Below the pieces are notes generated by a model. That model was not told the origin of the DNA, searched no databases, and saw only the letters and a program-made list of their open reading frames with translations. Made by a program: the position numbers and the translations under genes. This document shows positions 25,030-33,489 of a stretch of DNA of 64,000 nt, piece after piece (position 1 is the first letter of the stretch; each line of letters begins with the position of its first letter). The stretch is from Effusibacillus consociatus (GTDB lineage: Bacteria; Bacillota; Bacilli; Tumebacillales; Effusibacillaceae): NCBI RefSeq assembly GCF_042652925.1, contig NZ_JBHSHC010000033.1:1-64000 (forward strand), written 5' to 3'.

Positions 25030-26151
25030 ATGATTCGACCGACTTGGGCGGAAATAAACCTTTCAAATATTGCACACAATGTTCAAGAATTTCGCAGAAT
25101 CCTTCCGCCTCATACCCGAATCATGGCAGCCGTAAAAGCTGACGGATACGGGCACGGGGCGGTTCAGGTAGCCAAGCGGGCTTTGGCGGCTGGCGTCACA
25201 TATTTGGCGGTTGCGAGTGTAGAAGAAGCGATTGAACTCAGGCAAGCACGGATCCTGGCACCGATACTCGTTCTTGGGTACACCCCTCCTACGGCTGTAG
25301 AACATGTTGTTCGCTGGAATTTAACCCAAACGGTATTTCAGACCGATGTGGCGGAAGCGCTGGCCAAAACGGCCGCAGCAGCGGGGAAATCAGCACGCAT
25401 TCACGTAAAAGTGGACACGGGAATGGGCCGTATAGGAGTACAGGCGGAGGAGGCGGCTGCTTTTATCAGCCAGCTGTCGGGTCGGGATGGAATTGAGGTG
25501 GAGGGTATGTTCTCCCACTTTGCCACAGCTGATGCAGCTGATAAACAGTATGCGGAAGGGCAAATTTTGAGATGGAAGACTCTCCTTGGACAGCTTGAGG
25601 AGCGGGGAATGAAGATCCCTCTTCGGCATATCGCCAACAGTGCGGCAGCAATTGAATTTCCCGAAATGGCATACGATATGGTGAGAATCGGCATTTCGTT
25701 ATATGGACTTTATCCTTCCAAAGAAGTGAACCGATCAAAAGTGGATCTCCGCCAAGCACTTCGCCTGGTCAGCCAAATTGTTCATTTGAAAATCCTGCCC
25801 CGCGGTGCCGGAGTTTCGTATGGGGCTGCAAGGATCGACCGGGAACAAGCGGTGATTGCCACGATTCCCATCGGTTATGGGGATGGATATTCCCGTCGAC
25901 TGTCCGGGAAGGCGCATGTATTAATTCGCGGGCAGCGAGCCCCGATTATCGGCCGCATCTGCATGGACCAGTGCATGGTGGATGTCACCGATATTGAAGG
26001 TGTGTCTCTTGGAGATGAAGTCGTGTTGTACGGAGGCCAGGAAAAAGATTTTATTTCTTTGGATGAAATAGCGGATTTGTTGGGAACAATTTCTTATGAA
26101 GTGGCATGTGATCTTGGAAAGCGAGTTCCCAGGGTTTATTTGGAAAAATAA
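25030..26151 (+). CDS. alr: Alanine racemase
   Basis: A 373-residue PLP enzyme that interconverts L- and D-alanine for peptidoglycan synthesis. The PLP Lys is Lys36 in AAVKADGYGHG, and the second catalytic base is Tyr264 in AGVSYGAARI; the phosphate-binding HIANSAAA and VRIGISLYG segments are normal. Start is taken at ATG 25030 with the usual MIRPTWAEI beginning; the frame is open further up to a TTG without a ribosome site. The gene has its own transcript after the terminator. Its position ahead of ndoAI-ndoA is conserved in Bacilli. Confidence 0.95.
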   Translation: MIRPTWAEINLSNIAHNVQEFRRILPPHTRIMAAVKADGYGHGAVQVAKRALAAGVTYLAVASVEEAIELRQARILAPILVLGYTPPTAVEHVVRWNLTQTVFQTDVAEALAKTAAAAGKSARIHVKVDTGMGRIGVQAEEAAAFISQLSGRDGIEVEGMFSHFATADAADKQYAEGQILRWKTLLGQLEERGMKIPLRHIANSAAAIEFPEMAYDMVRIGISLYGLYPSKEVNRSKVDLRQALRLVSQIVHLKILPRGAGVSYGAARIDREQAVIATIPIGYGDGYSRRLSGKAHVLIRGQRAPIIGRICMDQCMVDVTDIEGVSLGDEVVLYGGQEKDFISLDEIADLLGTISYEVACDLGKRVPRVYLEK

Positions 26152-26184
26152 CCGCAAAAAAGCCTTTTTTAAGATTTCTGACTT

Positions 26185-26214
26185 TTGACATATGCTTGGA
26201 AGAATGGGTATAAT
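26185..26214 (+). promoter_or_regulatory. Sigma-A promoter of the EndoAI/EndoA operon
   Basis: TTGACA at 26185-26190 and TATAAT at 26209-26214 with an 18-base spacer; both elements match the consensus. The start codon of ndoAI is 41 bases further. Confidence 0.85.
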
Positions 26215-26255
26215 ACCAGAGTGGGTAGGAATAGGTAACGTGTCGGGGGTGCCGG

Positions 26256-26531
26256 ATGTTGTCAAAGACGAAACGCATTATGATCAGTATTCCAAATCAT
26301 CTCCTACAGGAAGTGGATGGTATCGTGGAACAGGAAAATTCCAACCGGAGTGAATTGATTCGACAGGCTATGAGAATGTACCTGAACGAACGCAAGAAGC
26401 GGCACATTCGGGAAACGATGCAGCGCGGCTATATGGAGATGGCGAAGATTAATTTGAATATTGCATCGGAAGCGTTTCTGGCTGAAGAAGAAGCGGAAAC
26501 CACACTGGATCGGCTCGTTAGCGGGGTGTAG
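26256..26531 (+). CDS. ndoAI: Antitoxin EndoAI
   Basis: A 91-residue ribbon-helix-helix protein (KRIMISIPNHLLQEVDGIVEQENSNRSELIRQAMRMYL) that binds and inhibits the mRNA interferase encoded by the next gene and is likely to repress its own promoter. The C-terminal acidic part (LAEEEAETTLDRLVSG) would wrap the toxin. GGGGGTG precedes the ATG. Four bases separate it from ndoA. The placement behind alr matches B. subtilis ndoAI. Confidence 0.93.
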   Translation: MLSKTKRIMISIPNHLLQEVDGIVEQENSNRSELIRQAMRMYLNERKKRHIRETMQRGYMEMAKINLNIASEAFLAEEEAETTLDRLVSGV

Positions 26532-26534
26532 CCC

Positions 26535-26885
26535 GTGAATGTTAAGCGTGGGGATGTTTTTTTTGCAGAATTATCACCCGTGGTCGGTTCCGAACAGGGT
26601 GGATTCCGCCCCGTGCTCATTCTTCAAAATGACATCGGCAATCGCTTCAGTCCAACTGTGATCGTGGCGGCTATTACCGCTCAGATCCAGAAGGCAAAAC
26701 TTCCCACTCATGTTGAGATCAAAGCGGAAAAGAACGGACTTGAACGTGACTCGGTTATACTTTTGGAACAAATACGTACGATCGACAAACAACGATTGAC
26801 CGATAAAATTACTCATTTGGATGACGAACTGATGTCAAGAGTAAACGATGCATTGATGATATCACTTGGATTGATTGAATTTTAA
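26535..26885 (+). CDS. ndoA: mRNA interferase EndoA (MazF family)
   Basis: A 116-residue MazF/PemK-type toxin that cuts single-stranded mRNA, at UACAU in B. subtilis EndoA. The start MNVKRGDVFFAELSPVVGSEQGGFRPVLILQND carries the conserved RGD-V and GSEQGG-RPV blocks, with the catalytic Arg and the later Thr near TAQIQKAKLPTHV. Length is the same as in B. subtilis. GTG start. A strong terminator begins one base ahead of the stop codon, so ndoAI-ndoA is a complete operon. Confidence 0.95.
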   Translation: MNVKRGDVFFAELSPVVGSEQGGFRPVLILQNDIGNRFSPTVIVAAITAQIQKAKLPTHVEIKAEKNGLERDSVILLEQIRTIDKQRLTDKITHLDDELMSRVNDALMISLGLIEF

Positions 26886-26922
26886 AGCCCTTGCCTGGTT
26901 GGGTTCAGGCAAGGGCTTTTTG
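26884..26922 (+). terminator. Strong terminator of ndoAI-ndoA
   Basis: 14-bp stem AAAGCCCTTGCCTG / CAGGCAAGGGCTTT, 8-base loop, T tract. Confidence 0.92.
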
Positions 26923-27025
26923 ATGCGAGACGGGAATGTAACCGTTTCTACCCGTCTTTATAGGGCCTCGACTTTTAAGAAGCAAGGCCCTTCCGTCCAC
27001 TCGATGAGGATTCACTGGGGTGGAC

Positions 27026-28393
27026 TTATCTGGAACTTTGCATCTTTTTGTAATACTGCAATGGATCTGAGACATTCCCTGTTAAGTCATAATATTGACC
27101 GTTCTGTTCGTACAGATAATAGTTCAAATCGCTATGCCACAAAGTGGCTCCCATGACGAGAGCGGGGTCGGTCTGAGCGGTGAAGATGGCTGCCCGTTTC
27201 CCATTTTGCAGTTTCGTGGTGAGGTCACCGGACGCTTCTTGCTCAAATACCACTTCTATTGTTTCTCCCGCTTGAATTGTTCCTCCAGAAGGAGTCAGGT
27301 TTTTCTCTACGGTTAACTTCAAGGACTGTACTTTCGTGATGATTTTTCCATCTTGCTGCTCGATAGAGATTTTCACGTCCCTAATGGTTCCCGTCACGAC
27401 CTGGGCGACTTTTTCAAAATCACGGTAGTAGACCGGTGCATCCTTGACGCTGAAAGGGGAAGTGCTGCTTTTGATCACATCCCACACTCCCTGTCTTTTC
27501 ACCAACAACACGTATCTTGTATTGGTTCCCTTTTGATAATTGGTTTTGGTGCCCGGGGCGAAATCAACTTCGATTCTTGCTTTTCCTGTCATGACGTTTT
27601 TCTCTGTCTGGGGGTCAGGAGTAAAGTCGATCAAGCTCATTTCTTTTATGCCGGGGACATTATATTCGTTTGAAAAGTACTGTTGAATCCGTTCTTCAAC
27701 CCTTGGTTCGTTTTGAAAAGCAAATTGGGCAACCGACCATTTTCCGTTCTGTTTAATCAGCACGATTTGTTGTTTCTGGGGGCCCGCTTTAAACTTTGAT
27801 GTTGCAATGCCGGGCTGCAGTTCAATATTGAGCACCAGAACTCCAGTGACCTTAGCTTGTTGAGCATTGGAGTCCGGCATGAAGTCATCTATTTGAATCC
27901 GCTTGACTTCATTTATGCTGGTGTTTTCTCTAAAATAAGCGCGAATCGCTTCCATCATTTCCGGATTTTGAATAGAAGCCCTTGGACCGACTTCAATGGC
28001 GGGAACATTCGGATCGCCGATGGGAATAGAAGTTATTTGCTGCTGGTTGTCTTTTTCCGGTACTTCGGACGCAGATTGAGTCATAGGTGCTTCCTGGCCG
28101 TTTTTCAACAGGATCCCTGTTGCTAGAGCAAGCAACACACTTGCCGCTGCGGTGACAGCCAAAATCTTTTTCCAAGGTTTTGTGCGATTTCTTTGTACGG
28201 TTTCCCGAATGACTTCCTTGCTTGGCACTAACGACCGGGAAGGAGAGGGGACCTCGATTGCGCGAAGGCTGCCTATGATCTGCTGCATATCAGTCGCTTC
28301 CCGCTGGCATGAGAAGCAAGTTTCAATATGTTGCAACACTTCTTCAGTCTTCTTGCCTGACCAGAGTGCATTTTGTACGTCTGCGCATTTCAT
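27026..28393 (-). CDS. Anti-sigma factor with ZAS zinc finger and large outer domain
   Basis: A 455-residue single-pass membrane protein. The N terminus has the zinc-binding anti-sigma signature His22-x3-Cys26-x2-Cys29 with Cys3 as a likely fourth ligand. A helix at 77-97 anchors it, and residues 100-455 lie outside, with three repeated blocks of the type I-R/K-DFxPD ... ARVEV/VLNIEL...PG, each followed by KxxxVLxKxxGxW. These resemble repeated NTF2-like or DUF4829-type modules. It starts within the stop of the ECF sigma gene (ATGA), so the pair is co-translated; it should hold the sigma factor until an envelope signal arrives. Confidence 0.85.
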   Translation of the reverse strand: MKCADVQNALWSGKKTEEVLQHIETCFSCQREATDMQQIIGSLRAIEVPSPSRSLVPSKEVIRETVQRNRTKPWKKILAVTAAASVLLALATGILLKNGQEAPMTQSASEVPEKDNQQQITSIPIGDPNVPAIEVGPRASIQNPEMMEAIRAYFRENTSINEVKRIQIDDFMPDSNAQQAKVTGVLVLNIELQPGIATSKFKAGPQKQQIVLIKQNGKWSVAQFAFQNEPRVEERIQQYFSNEYNVPGIKEMSLIDFTPDPQTEKNVMTGKARIEVDFAPGTKTNYQKGTNTRYVLLVKRQGVWDVIKSSTSPFSVKDAPVYYRDFEKVAQVVTGTIRDVKISIEQQDGKIITKVQSLKLTVEKNLTPSGGTIQAGETIEVVFEQEASGDLTTKLQNGKRAAIFTAQTDPALVMGATLWHSDLNYYLYEQNGQYYDLTGNVSDPLQYYKKMQSSR

Positions 28394-28905
28394 AGAACTT
28401 CACCTCCCTTGAGAAACAAGCTTCGTAACCGGTCTTTCAGGCGGAACACCCTAGTTTTCACGTTCGATTCGGAAATGTTCATGATCTCGGCCACTTCCCG
28501 GACCGACAGGTCATTTTGAAAACGCAGAATTAAAATGTGACGATCCAGTTCGGGCAGATCTTGCAGCAGTTTCTCCAATAGAATTCGTGAATTTGAAGTA
28601 TCCTCGAAAGAACGGCTGGCCGCGTGTTCCGGTAAAGATTCTGCCTGCCGGGACTTCATTTTTCGAAGATAATCTTTGTACGTATTCATCACCAAGGAAT
28701 AGACCCATGTTTGAAGCGAACTGTCTCCCCGATAAGAAGATAATTTGGTACAGATTTTGTAGAGTACGTCCTGGGCGATATCTTCCGCATCCTGCTGATG
28801 ACGGGTCAAATGGAAGGAAACCCGGTATACGAATGGCTCCAGTTCCCCAAGCAGCGTGGCCATTTCTTCTTCATCGACGAGCGCTCGTTTAATAAACTCT
28901 TCCAT
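28390..28905 (-). CDS. ECF-family RNA polymerase sigma factor
   Basis: A 171-residue two-domain ECF sigma factor. Region 2 (about residues 20-85) contains YRVSFHLTRHQQDAEDIAQDVLYKICTKLSSYRGDSSLQTWVYSLVMNTYKDYLRK, and region 4 (about 110-165) has LPELDRHILILRFQNDLSVREVAEIMNISESNVKTRVFRLKDRL. ATG at 28905 has GGAGGGG ahead; an upstream extension to 28986 is not supported. It overlaps the anti-sigma gene by four bases. A promoter matching the ECF pattern lies upstream, so self-activation is likely. Which known B. subtilis sigma it equals (SigX, W, Y and so on) cannot be told. Confidence 0.9.
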   Translation of the reverse strand: MEEFIKRALVDEEEMATLLGELEPFVYRVSFHLTRHQQDAEDIAQDVLYKICTKLSSYRGDSSLQTWVYSLVMNTYKDYLRKMKSRQAESLPEHAASRSFEDTSNSRILLEKLLQDLPELDRHILILRFQNDLSVREVAEIMNISESNVKTRVFRLKDRLRSLFLKGGEVL

Positions 28906-28948
28906 GGTTCCACCCCTCCTCCCCTTGTACAGTGTGCTCATAGAATCT

Positions 28949-28976
28949 GACGAACAGATGGGTCTGAAGGTTACAA
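28949..28976 (-). promoter_or_regulatory. ECF-type promoter ahead of the sigma gene
   Basis: On the minus strand TTGTAACC (28976-28969), 16 bases, then CGTC (28952-28949), the AAC-N16-CGTC layout of ECF-dependent promoters. The sigma ATG is 44 bases downstream. Confidence 0.6.
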
Positions 28977-29056
28977 CTGATTCCAAAATGTTTGTCTAAT
29001 GATTTCCTCGGCTGGACAAACTATCCCTGTGAAATTTTGAAAAAGGGGTGTCGCCT

Positions 29057-29308
29057 ATGCACCAAAAACCGCATTTGCAGCGCAGGTCCGATTTTATCGG
29101 GGACAATTTTATAGCGGAACACAATGATGCAGGAATTCTGGTTACCCGGGAAGGCAACACGTATCACTTTGCGGTCGAACTGGACGTGGACTCGGTGGTG
29201 GAAGTGGAGTCCACACAAGAAAAGGATCGGGTGAATGACATTATTAACTCTTTGATCCCGAAAATACCGGACATCCGGGAGCGATTCGGGGACTGCCTGC
29301 CTGACTGA
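29057..29308 (+). CDS. Hypothetical 83-residue protein
   Basis: A small soluble protein with a mixed beta-alpha pattern: an N-terminal basic part (MHQKPHLQRRSDF), a beta region (AGILVTREGNTYHFAVELDVDSVVEVEST) and a final helix. There is no signal sequence. AAGGGGTG lies six bases ahead of the ATG at 29057; a GTG at 29048 would lie inside that site. It is divergent from the sigma gene, 150 bases away, and precedes the alaS leader. The family is not recognised. Confidence 0.6.
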   Translation: MHQKPHLQRRSDFIGDNFIAEHNDAGILVTREGNTYHFAVELDVDSVVEVESTQEKDRVNDIINSLIPKIPDIRERFGDCLPD

Positions 29309-29337
29309 CTGACTTCGAACCATCTGTTTGGGACCTG

Positions 29338-29366
29338 TTGACTGTGGGGCAGGCCAACGCTATAAT
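29338..29366 (+). promoter_or_regulatory. Promoter of the alaS T-box transcript
   Basis: TTGACT at 29338-29343, 17-base spacer, TATAAT at 29361-29366, ahead of the T-box leader. Confidence 0.85.
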
Positions 29367-29384
29367 GATTTTCGAAACTGTTAC

Positions 29385-29690
29385 ATCGACAAAACGTTGC
29401 GGAAACGGAGTAAGGTACAGTCCACGGTCAGAGAGAGGGCCCCACGGCTGAAAGGGTTCTTCTGTGAAGGGTATCTGAAGCTACTTCCATAGTGCAGGTT
29501 AACCCTGCCGGCTTGTGTCCGTTACAGCACAACTGAGGTGGCCGACGCCCACCAAAGTGACGAAAAAGCTTTGTAGCGTATTCCGATACTTTGGCGGGGA
29601 CCCGAAATAACGGGCTAAACGTGGGCAATTAGGGTGGTACCGCGAGAGCAAAGCCTTTCGTCCCTGTTGTGGACGGAAGGCTTTTTTGTC
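29385..29690 (+). ncRNA. T-box riboswitch (tRNA-Ala specifier GCU)
   Basis: The leader has the usual T-box layout: AGAGAG loop of stem I, the specifier bulge with GAAGCTAC in which GCT (29480-29482) is an alanine codon, the T-box sequence AGGGTGGTACCGCG at 29631-29644 and a terminator stem (AAGCCTTTCGTCC / GGACGGAAGGCTT plus T6) ending near 29688. Uncharged tRNA-Ala should pair with the codon and the T-box bulge and favour the antiterminator, so alaS is switched on when alanyl-tRNA is short. Confidence 0.93.
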
Positions 29691-29699
29691 GTAAGCGTG

Positions 29700-29941
29700 A
29701 AAAAGGATGAAAAGGGATTAACGGTTTTTGGAGGCCTTATTCCTCTAAGATGATCGCCTATTTTCAGAATAACCGATTTTTGAGGCGCTATTTCGTGATT
29801 TTGTACCCCTCACAGCCCCAAAGTCTGCACATAGAGACTTGAAAATCCGTTATTTCAAAAACGAGCTCAAAAAAATTGAAAATAAGGACGCGAAACTCCG
29901 TTATCCGAGAAACGGAGCTGCTGAAAAACGAGGAGGATTCG
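29700..29941. repeat. Intergenic repeat cluster in the alaS leader
   Basis: The 240 bases between the T-box terminator and alaS hold several short imperfect repeats: GCCTATTTTCAGAATAACC, GGCGCTATTTCG, AATCCGTTATTTCA, ACTCCGTTATCCG with AAACGGAG, many in facing pairs. The 13-mer ATCCGTTATTTCA also occurs at 55239-55251. They look like copies of a small intergenic repeat family rather than coding sequence. Confidence 0.55.
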
Positions 29942-29942
29942 A

Positions 29943-32585
29943 ATGAAATCGGCTGAAATTCGTGAAAAGTTTGTCCGCTTTTTTGAATCGAAAGGGCATG
30001 ATATTGTGCCAAGCGCAAGTTTGGTGCCTTACAACGATCCCTCTTTGCTGTGGATCAATGCGGGGATGGCACCGTTGAAGAAATACTTTGACGGCAGTGA
30101 GGTTCCGAAGAACCCGCGGATGACCAACTCGCAGAAATGCATTCGCACCAATGATATTGAGAACGTCGGAAAAACCGCGCGCCACCATACATTCTTCGAG
30201 ATGCTCGGAAATTTCTCGATCGGGGACTACTTCAAGCGGGAAGCGATCCACTGGGCGTGGGAGTTTCTGACATCGAAAGAATGGATCGGCTTTGACAAAG
30301 ACCATTTGTACGTAACCGTTCATCATGAAGATGACGAGGCTTTCAAGATCTGGAATGAAGAGATTGGAATTCCGGCTGAAAAAATTGCCCGCACCGAAAG
30401 CGACAACTTCTGGGATATTGGAGAAGGACCCTGCGGGCCCTGCTCTGAGATTTTCTATGACCGGAATCCGGAAAGAGGGCAGCCTGCCGACTTCCACCCG
30501 GATCTCGACGGAGGCACTCGCTTCCTTGAAGTTTGGAACCTGGTATTCTCGCAATTCAACCACAATCCGGACGGCACGTACACGGAGCTTCCGAAGAAAA
30601 ATATTGATACCGGTGCGGGATTGGAGCGGATCTGTTCGCTTCTGCAAAATGGAGAAACCAACTTTGATACCGATCTCTTCCTGCCGATTATTGAAGAGAC
30701 CAGCCGTTTATCCGGTAAACCGTACCACGAGAAGGAAGAATGGGATGTAGCATTTAAAGTGATCGCTGACCACGTGCGGACCGTGACCTTCTCCATCGGA
30801 GACGGTGCACTGCCATCAAACGAAGGCCGCGGGTATGTAATTCGTCGTTTACTGCGTCGTGCGGTTCGCTTCGGGAAAGTCCTTGGTGTTGAGAAGCCGT
30901 TCTTGTATTCGCTGGTGAAAGTTGTCGGCGACATCATGGGTGTCTACTATCCGGAAGTCGTGCAAAAGCGTGAATTTATTGAGCGAGTGATTAAAGCGGA
31001 GGAAGAGCGCTTCTCCGAAACATTACAAGAAGGCGTGAACCTGCTGTCCGAGGTAATTAACCGGGTTAAGGCAGAAGGAAAGACCGTTATCCCAGGTGAA
31101 GACGTATTCCGTCTGTATGACACATATGGCTTCCCAATTGACTTAACCGAAGACATTGCGTTTGAAAACGGGCTGACCGTTGACCGCGAAGGATTCGAGA
31201 AATCGCTGCAGGAACAACGTGAGCGTGCACGTGCGGCACGGAAAGACGTGTCCTCGATGCAGGTGCAAAACACCGTATTTGAGGAATTGGGCGAATTGGT
31301 CTCCACTTTCATCGGCTATACGGAACTCGCTTCCTCTGGTAAAGTACTGGCCATCATTAAAGACGGAGCCATCGTAAAATCGGCCCAGGAAGGCGACGTG
31401 GTGGACGTTGTACTCGACCACACCCCGTTTTATGCGGAGTCGGGCGGACAAGTCGCGGACAAAGGAATTATCTCTGTCGGAGAAAAAGCCCAACTGCAGG
31501 TTCTGGACGTACAAAAAGCCCCAAACGGCTACCATGTCCATAAGGTGCAGGTAATTTCGGGCGAAGTGGACGTACTGGATACGGTTGAGGCTTCCATCGA
31601 TGCGGCGAAACGCGCCGATATCATTAAGAATCACACCGGTACCCACCTGCTTCACAAAGCCCTGCGGGAAGTGTTGGGCGAACATGTTGCTCAGGCAGGT
31701 TCATTGGTGGAAGCGGATCGTTTGCGGTTTGACTTCTCCCATCTCAGTGCGATGACGGCGGAAGAGATTGCTCTTGTCGAACAGAAAGTCAACGAACAGA
31801 TATGGGCGAATACACCTGTTGAAATCCGTGAAATGCCGATTGAGGAAGCCAAGAAACTCGGTGCCATGGCGCTATTCGGTGAAAAATATGGCGATGTGGT
31901 GCGTGTTGTACAAGCTGGAGACTATTCAATCGAACTTTGCGGAGGCTGTCATGTGGGCCGTACAGGAGAGATTGGAATCTTCAAGATCGTCTCCGAATCT
32001 TCCATCGGCGCAGGAATTCGACGCATAGAAGCGGTAACCGGTCGCGGTGCCTACGAGTTTATGCAGGAGCAAACGAAGCTGCTGGAAGAAGTAGCAGGGA
32101 AACTCAAATCGAATGTGAACGACATTCCGTTCCGGATTGATGTTTTGCAATCGAATGTGAAGGAATTGTCAAAGGAAATTGAATCCCTGAAGGGTAAACT
32201 GGCCTCTTATGAGGTAAAGGGCTTGGTCGATAAAGTGCAGCAGGTAGAAGACATTTCCTACATTGCAGCTGAGCTTGCAGGCTTGGATATGGACGGTTTG
32301 CGCAATGTCGCGGAAGACCTGCGGAATCGCATCGGTTCCGGTGTCATTGTAGTAGGCGGAGTGAACGAAGAAAAAGTGAACTTTGTTGTCGCGGTGACAA
32401 AAGATCTGGTAGCGAAAGGTTTGCAGGCGGGCAAGATTGTGAAGGATGTCGCGACAATCGCCGGAGGCGGAGGCGGAGGGCGTCCGGAGCTGGCCCAAGC
32501 AGGCGCACGTGATGCTTCCAAGCTGCCGGAAGCAATTGCTCAGGTTCCGGAGATCTTGAAAAATCAACTGGCGAACGCGAAGTAA
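29943..32585 (+). CDS. alaS: Alanyl-tRNA synthetase
   Basis: An 880-residue class II synthetase that charges tRNA-Ala. Domains in order: catalytic core (1-240, with KARHHTFFEMLGN-type motif and GAGLER), tRNA-recognition helices to about 450, editing domain (about 560-690) with the zinc-binding HTGTHLLH and CGGCH motifs, coiled linker, and the C-Ala DHHA1 domain ending in a glycine run (GGGGGGRPELAQAG). GAGGAGG lies ahead of the ATG. Expression is governed by the T-box upstream. Confidence 0.97.
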   Translation: MKSAEIREKFVRFFESKGHDIVPSASLVPYNDPSLLWINAGMAPLKKYFDGSEVPKNPRMTNSQKCIRTNDIENVGKTARHHTFFEMLGNFSIGDYFKREAIHWAWEFLTSKEWIGFDKDHLYVTVHHEDDEAFKIWNEEIGIPAEKIARTESDNFWDIGEGPCGPCSEIFYDRNPERGQPADFHPDLDGGTRFLEVWNLVFSQFNHNPDGTYTELPKKNIDTGAGLERICSLLQNGETNFDTDLFLPIIEETSRLSGKPYHEKEEWDVAFKVIADHVRTVTFSIGDGALPSNEGRGYVIRRLLRRAVRFGKVLGVEKPFLYSLVKVVGDIMGVYYPEVVQKREFIERVIKAEEERFSETLQEGVNLLSEVINRVKAEGKTVIPGEDVFRLYDTYGFPIDLTEDIAFENGLTVDREGFEKSLQEQRERARAARKDVSSMQVQNTVFEELGELVSTFIGYTELASSGKVLAIIKDGAIVKSAQEGDVVDVVLDHTPFYAESGGQVADKGIISVGEKAQLQVLDVQKAPNGYHVHKVQVISGEVDVLDTVEASIDAAKRADIIKNHTGTHLLHKALREVLGEHVAQAGSLVEADRLRFDFSHLSAMTAEEIALVEQKVNEQIWANTPVEIREMPIEEAKKLGAMALFGEKYGDVVRVVQAGDYSIELCGGCHVGRTGEIGIFKIVSESSIGAGIRRIEAVTGRGAYEFMQEQTKLLEEVAGKLKSNVNDIPFRIDVLQSNVKELSKEIESLKGKLASYEVKGLVDKVQQVEDISYIAAELAGLDMDGLRNVAEDLRNRIGSGVIVVGGVNEEKVNFVVAVTKDLVAKGLQAGKIVKDVATIAGGGGGGRPELAQAGARDASKLPEAIAQVPEILKNQLANAK

Positions 32586-32589
32586 ATCC

Positions 32590-32623
32590 AAGAGGCCACC
32601 GTTTTTTAACGGGGCCTCTTTTG
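32590..32623 (+). terminator. Terminator of alaS
   Basis: AGAGGCC-A-CCGTT / AACGG-G-GCCTCT with T tract, six bases behind the alaS stop. Confidence 0.88.
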
Positions 32624-32629
32624 TGCTGC

Positions 32630-32944
32630 CTACCAACCAAATTGAGAAACGGTATACAAAATCATACTGACAGACAGGAATGCAGAGGCAATGGTCAAAG
32701 CAAAGATCCATTTCCTCTTATTCCGGTGTCTGTAGAGGCGATACAGTGAGACCAATACGGTGAAAACGGTCGCAACAATCATGAATCGCCGAATCCACAA
32801 GACTCCGGACATGGTTGCCATCATGTTGGTGGACCCGCCGAGCAACAAGAGAATACCCATGTGAAGCCAGTGATGGGAGGAAGCCAGAAAAGAGAGAAGT
32901 ACGGATGAAAGGGAAACGGCTGCTTGACGATTCTCGGAATTCAT
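32630..32944 (-). CDS. Membrane protein, 104 residues
   Basis: Three hydrophobic segments, about residues 13-39, 50-66 and 78-99, with a charged loop (RLYRHRNKRKW). It begins inside the stop of the MarR gene (ATGA), so it is coupled to the regulator and shares its operator. Not a recognised transporter; it could be an accessory of a stress or efflux response controlled by the MarR protein, but no larger pump gene is in the unit. The sequence VSLSSVLLSFLASSHHWLHMGILLLLGG is His-rich near the middle. Confidence 0.65.
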   Translation of the reverse strand: MNSENRQAAVSLSSVLLSFLASSHHWLHMGILLLLGGSTNMMATMSGVLWIRRFMIVATVFTVLVSLYRLYRHRNKRKWIFALTIASAFLSVSMILYTVSQFGW

Positions 32945-33387
32945 TCGGATTCTCCTCTCATTTTGGATAAGGAATCGGTAAACATACGAAAGCTTTGAAG
33001 GATTTGCTGCTGTTGTTGATTCGACAATCCATTCAATATCGATTGATAATAGCGAACCGATTGGGTCCGAACCGTTCCGATTGAATTTTTTCCCTTTTCC
33101 GTCAGGAAAAGCAGGACTTCCCGACGATTCTTCTCATTTACTTCGCGGCGGACAAAGCCGGCTTTTACCAAGCTGTCAACCAATCTGCTGACAGAACTTC
33201 GTTCCAGATGGAGTTTATCTGAAAGTTCACCGACCGTTAACGTCTGTTTTTCAAGTTCCTGCAGCGCTAACACCTGCGACACCGATAACGGGTAACCGCA
33301 TGGTGTAACTGATGGATCCAGCAATCCAAACAACCGGATAAATTTTTGAACCAGGGTTCGTAGTTCCAAGATTTGATCAGTATCCAA
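32941..33387 (-). CDS. MarR-family regulator
   Basis: A 148-residue MarR protein: N- and C-terminal dimer helices and a winged helix-turn-helix at about 45-110 (LSVSQVLALQELEKQTLTVGELSDKLHLERSSVSRLVDSLVKAGFVRREVNEKNRREVLLFLTEKG). Start ATG at 33387 has GAAGGTG ahead. Upstream is a long perfect palindrome containing -10-like TATAAT copies, strongly suggesting autorepression. The second gene of the unit is a 104-residue membrane protein. The ligand is unknown. Confidence 0.88.
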   Translation of the reverse strand: MDTDQILELRTLVQKFIRLFGLLDPSVTPCGYPLSVSQVLALQELEKQTLTVGELSDKLHLERSSVSRLVDSLVKAGFVRREVNEKNRREVLLFLTEKGKNSIGTVRTQSVRYYQSILNGLSNQQQQQILQSFRMFTDSLSKMRGESE

Positions 33388-33412
33388 ACAGATACACCTT
33401 CCATCGGTATTT

Positions 33413-33447
33413 TACATGTATTATACAACAATTGTATAATACATGTA
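33413..33447. promoter_or_regulatory. Perfect 16-bp palindrome, likely MarR operator
   Basis: TACATGTATTATACAA at 33413-33428 and its exact reverse complement at 33432-33447 flank CAA. It lies 26 bases ahead of the MarR start and includes TATAAT on the plus strand and its near copy on the minus strand, so binding would cover the promoter. Confidence 0.78.
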
Positions 33448-33489
33448 TTTTTCGTGGATGTCAAAGGAATCTTAAACTGAAAGGATACA

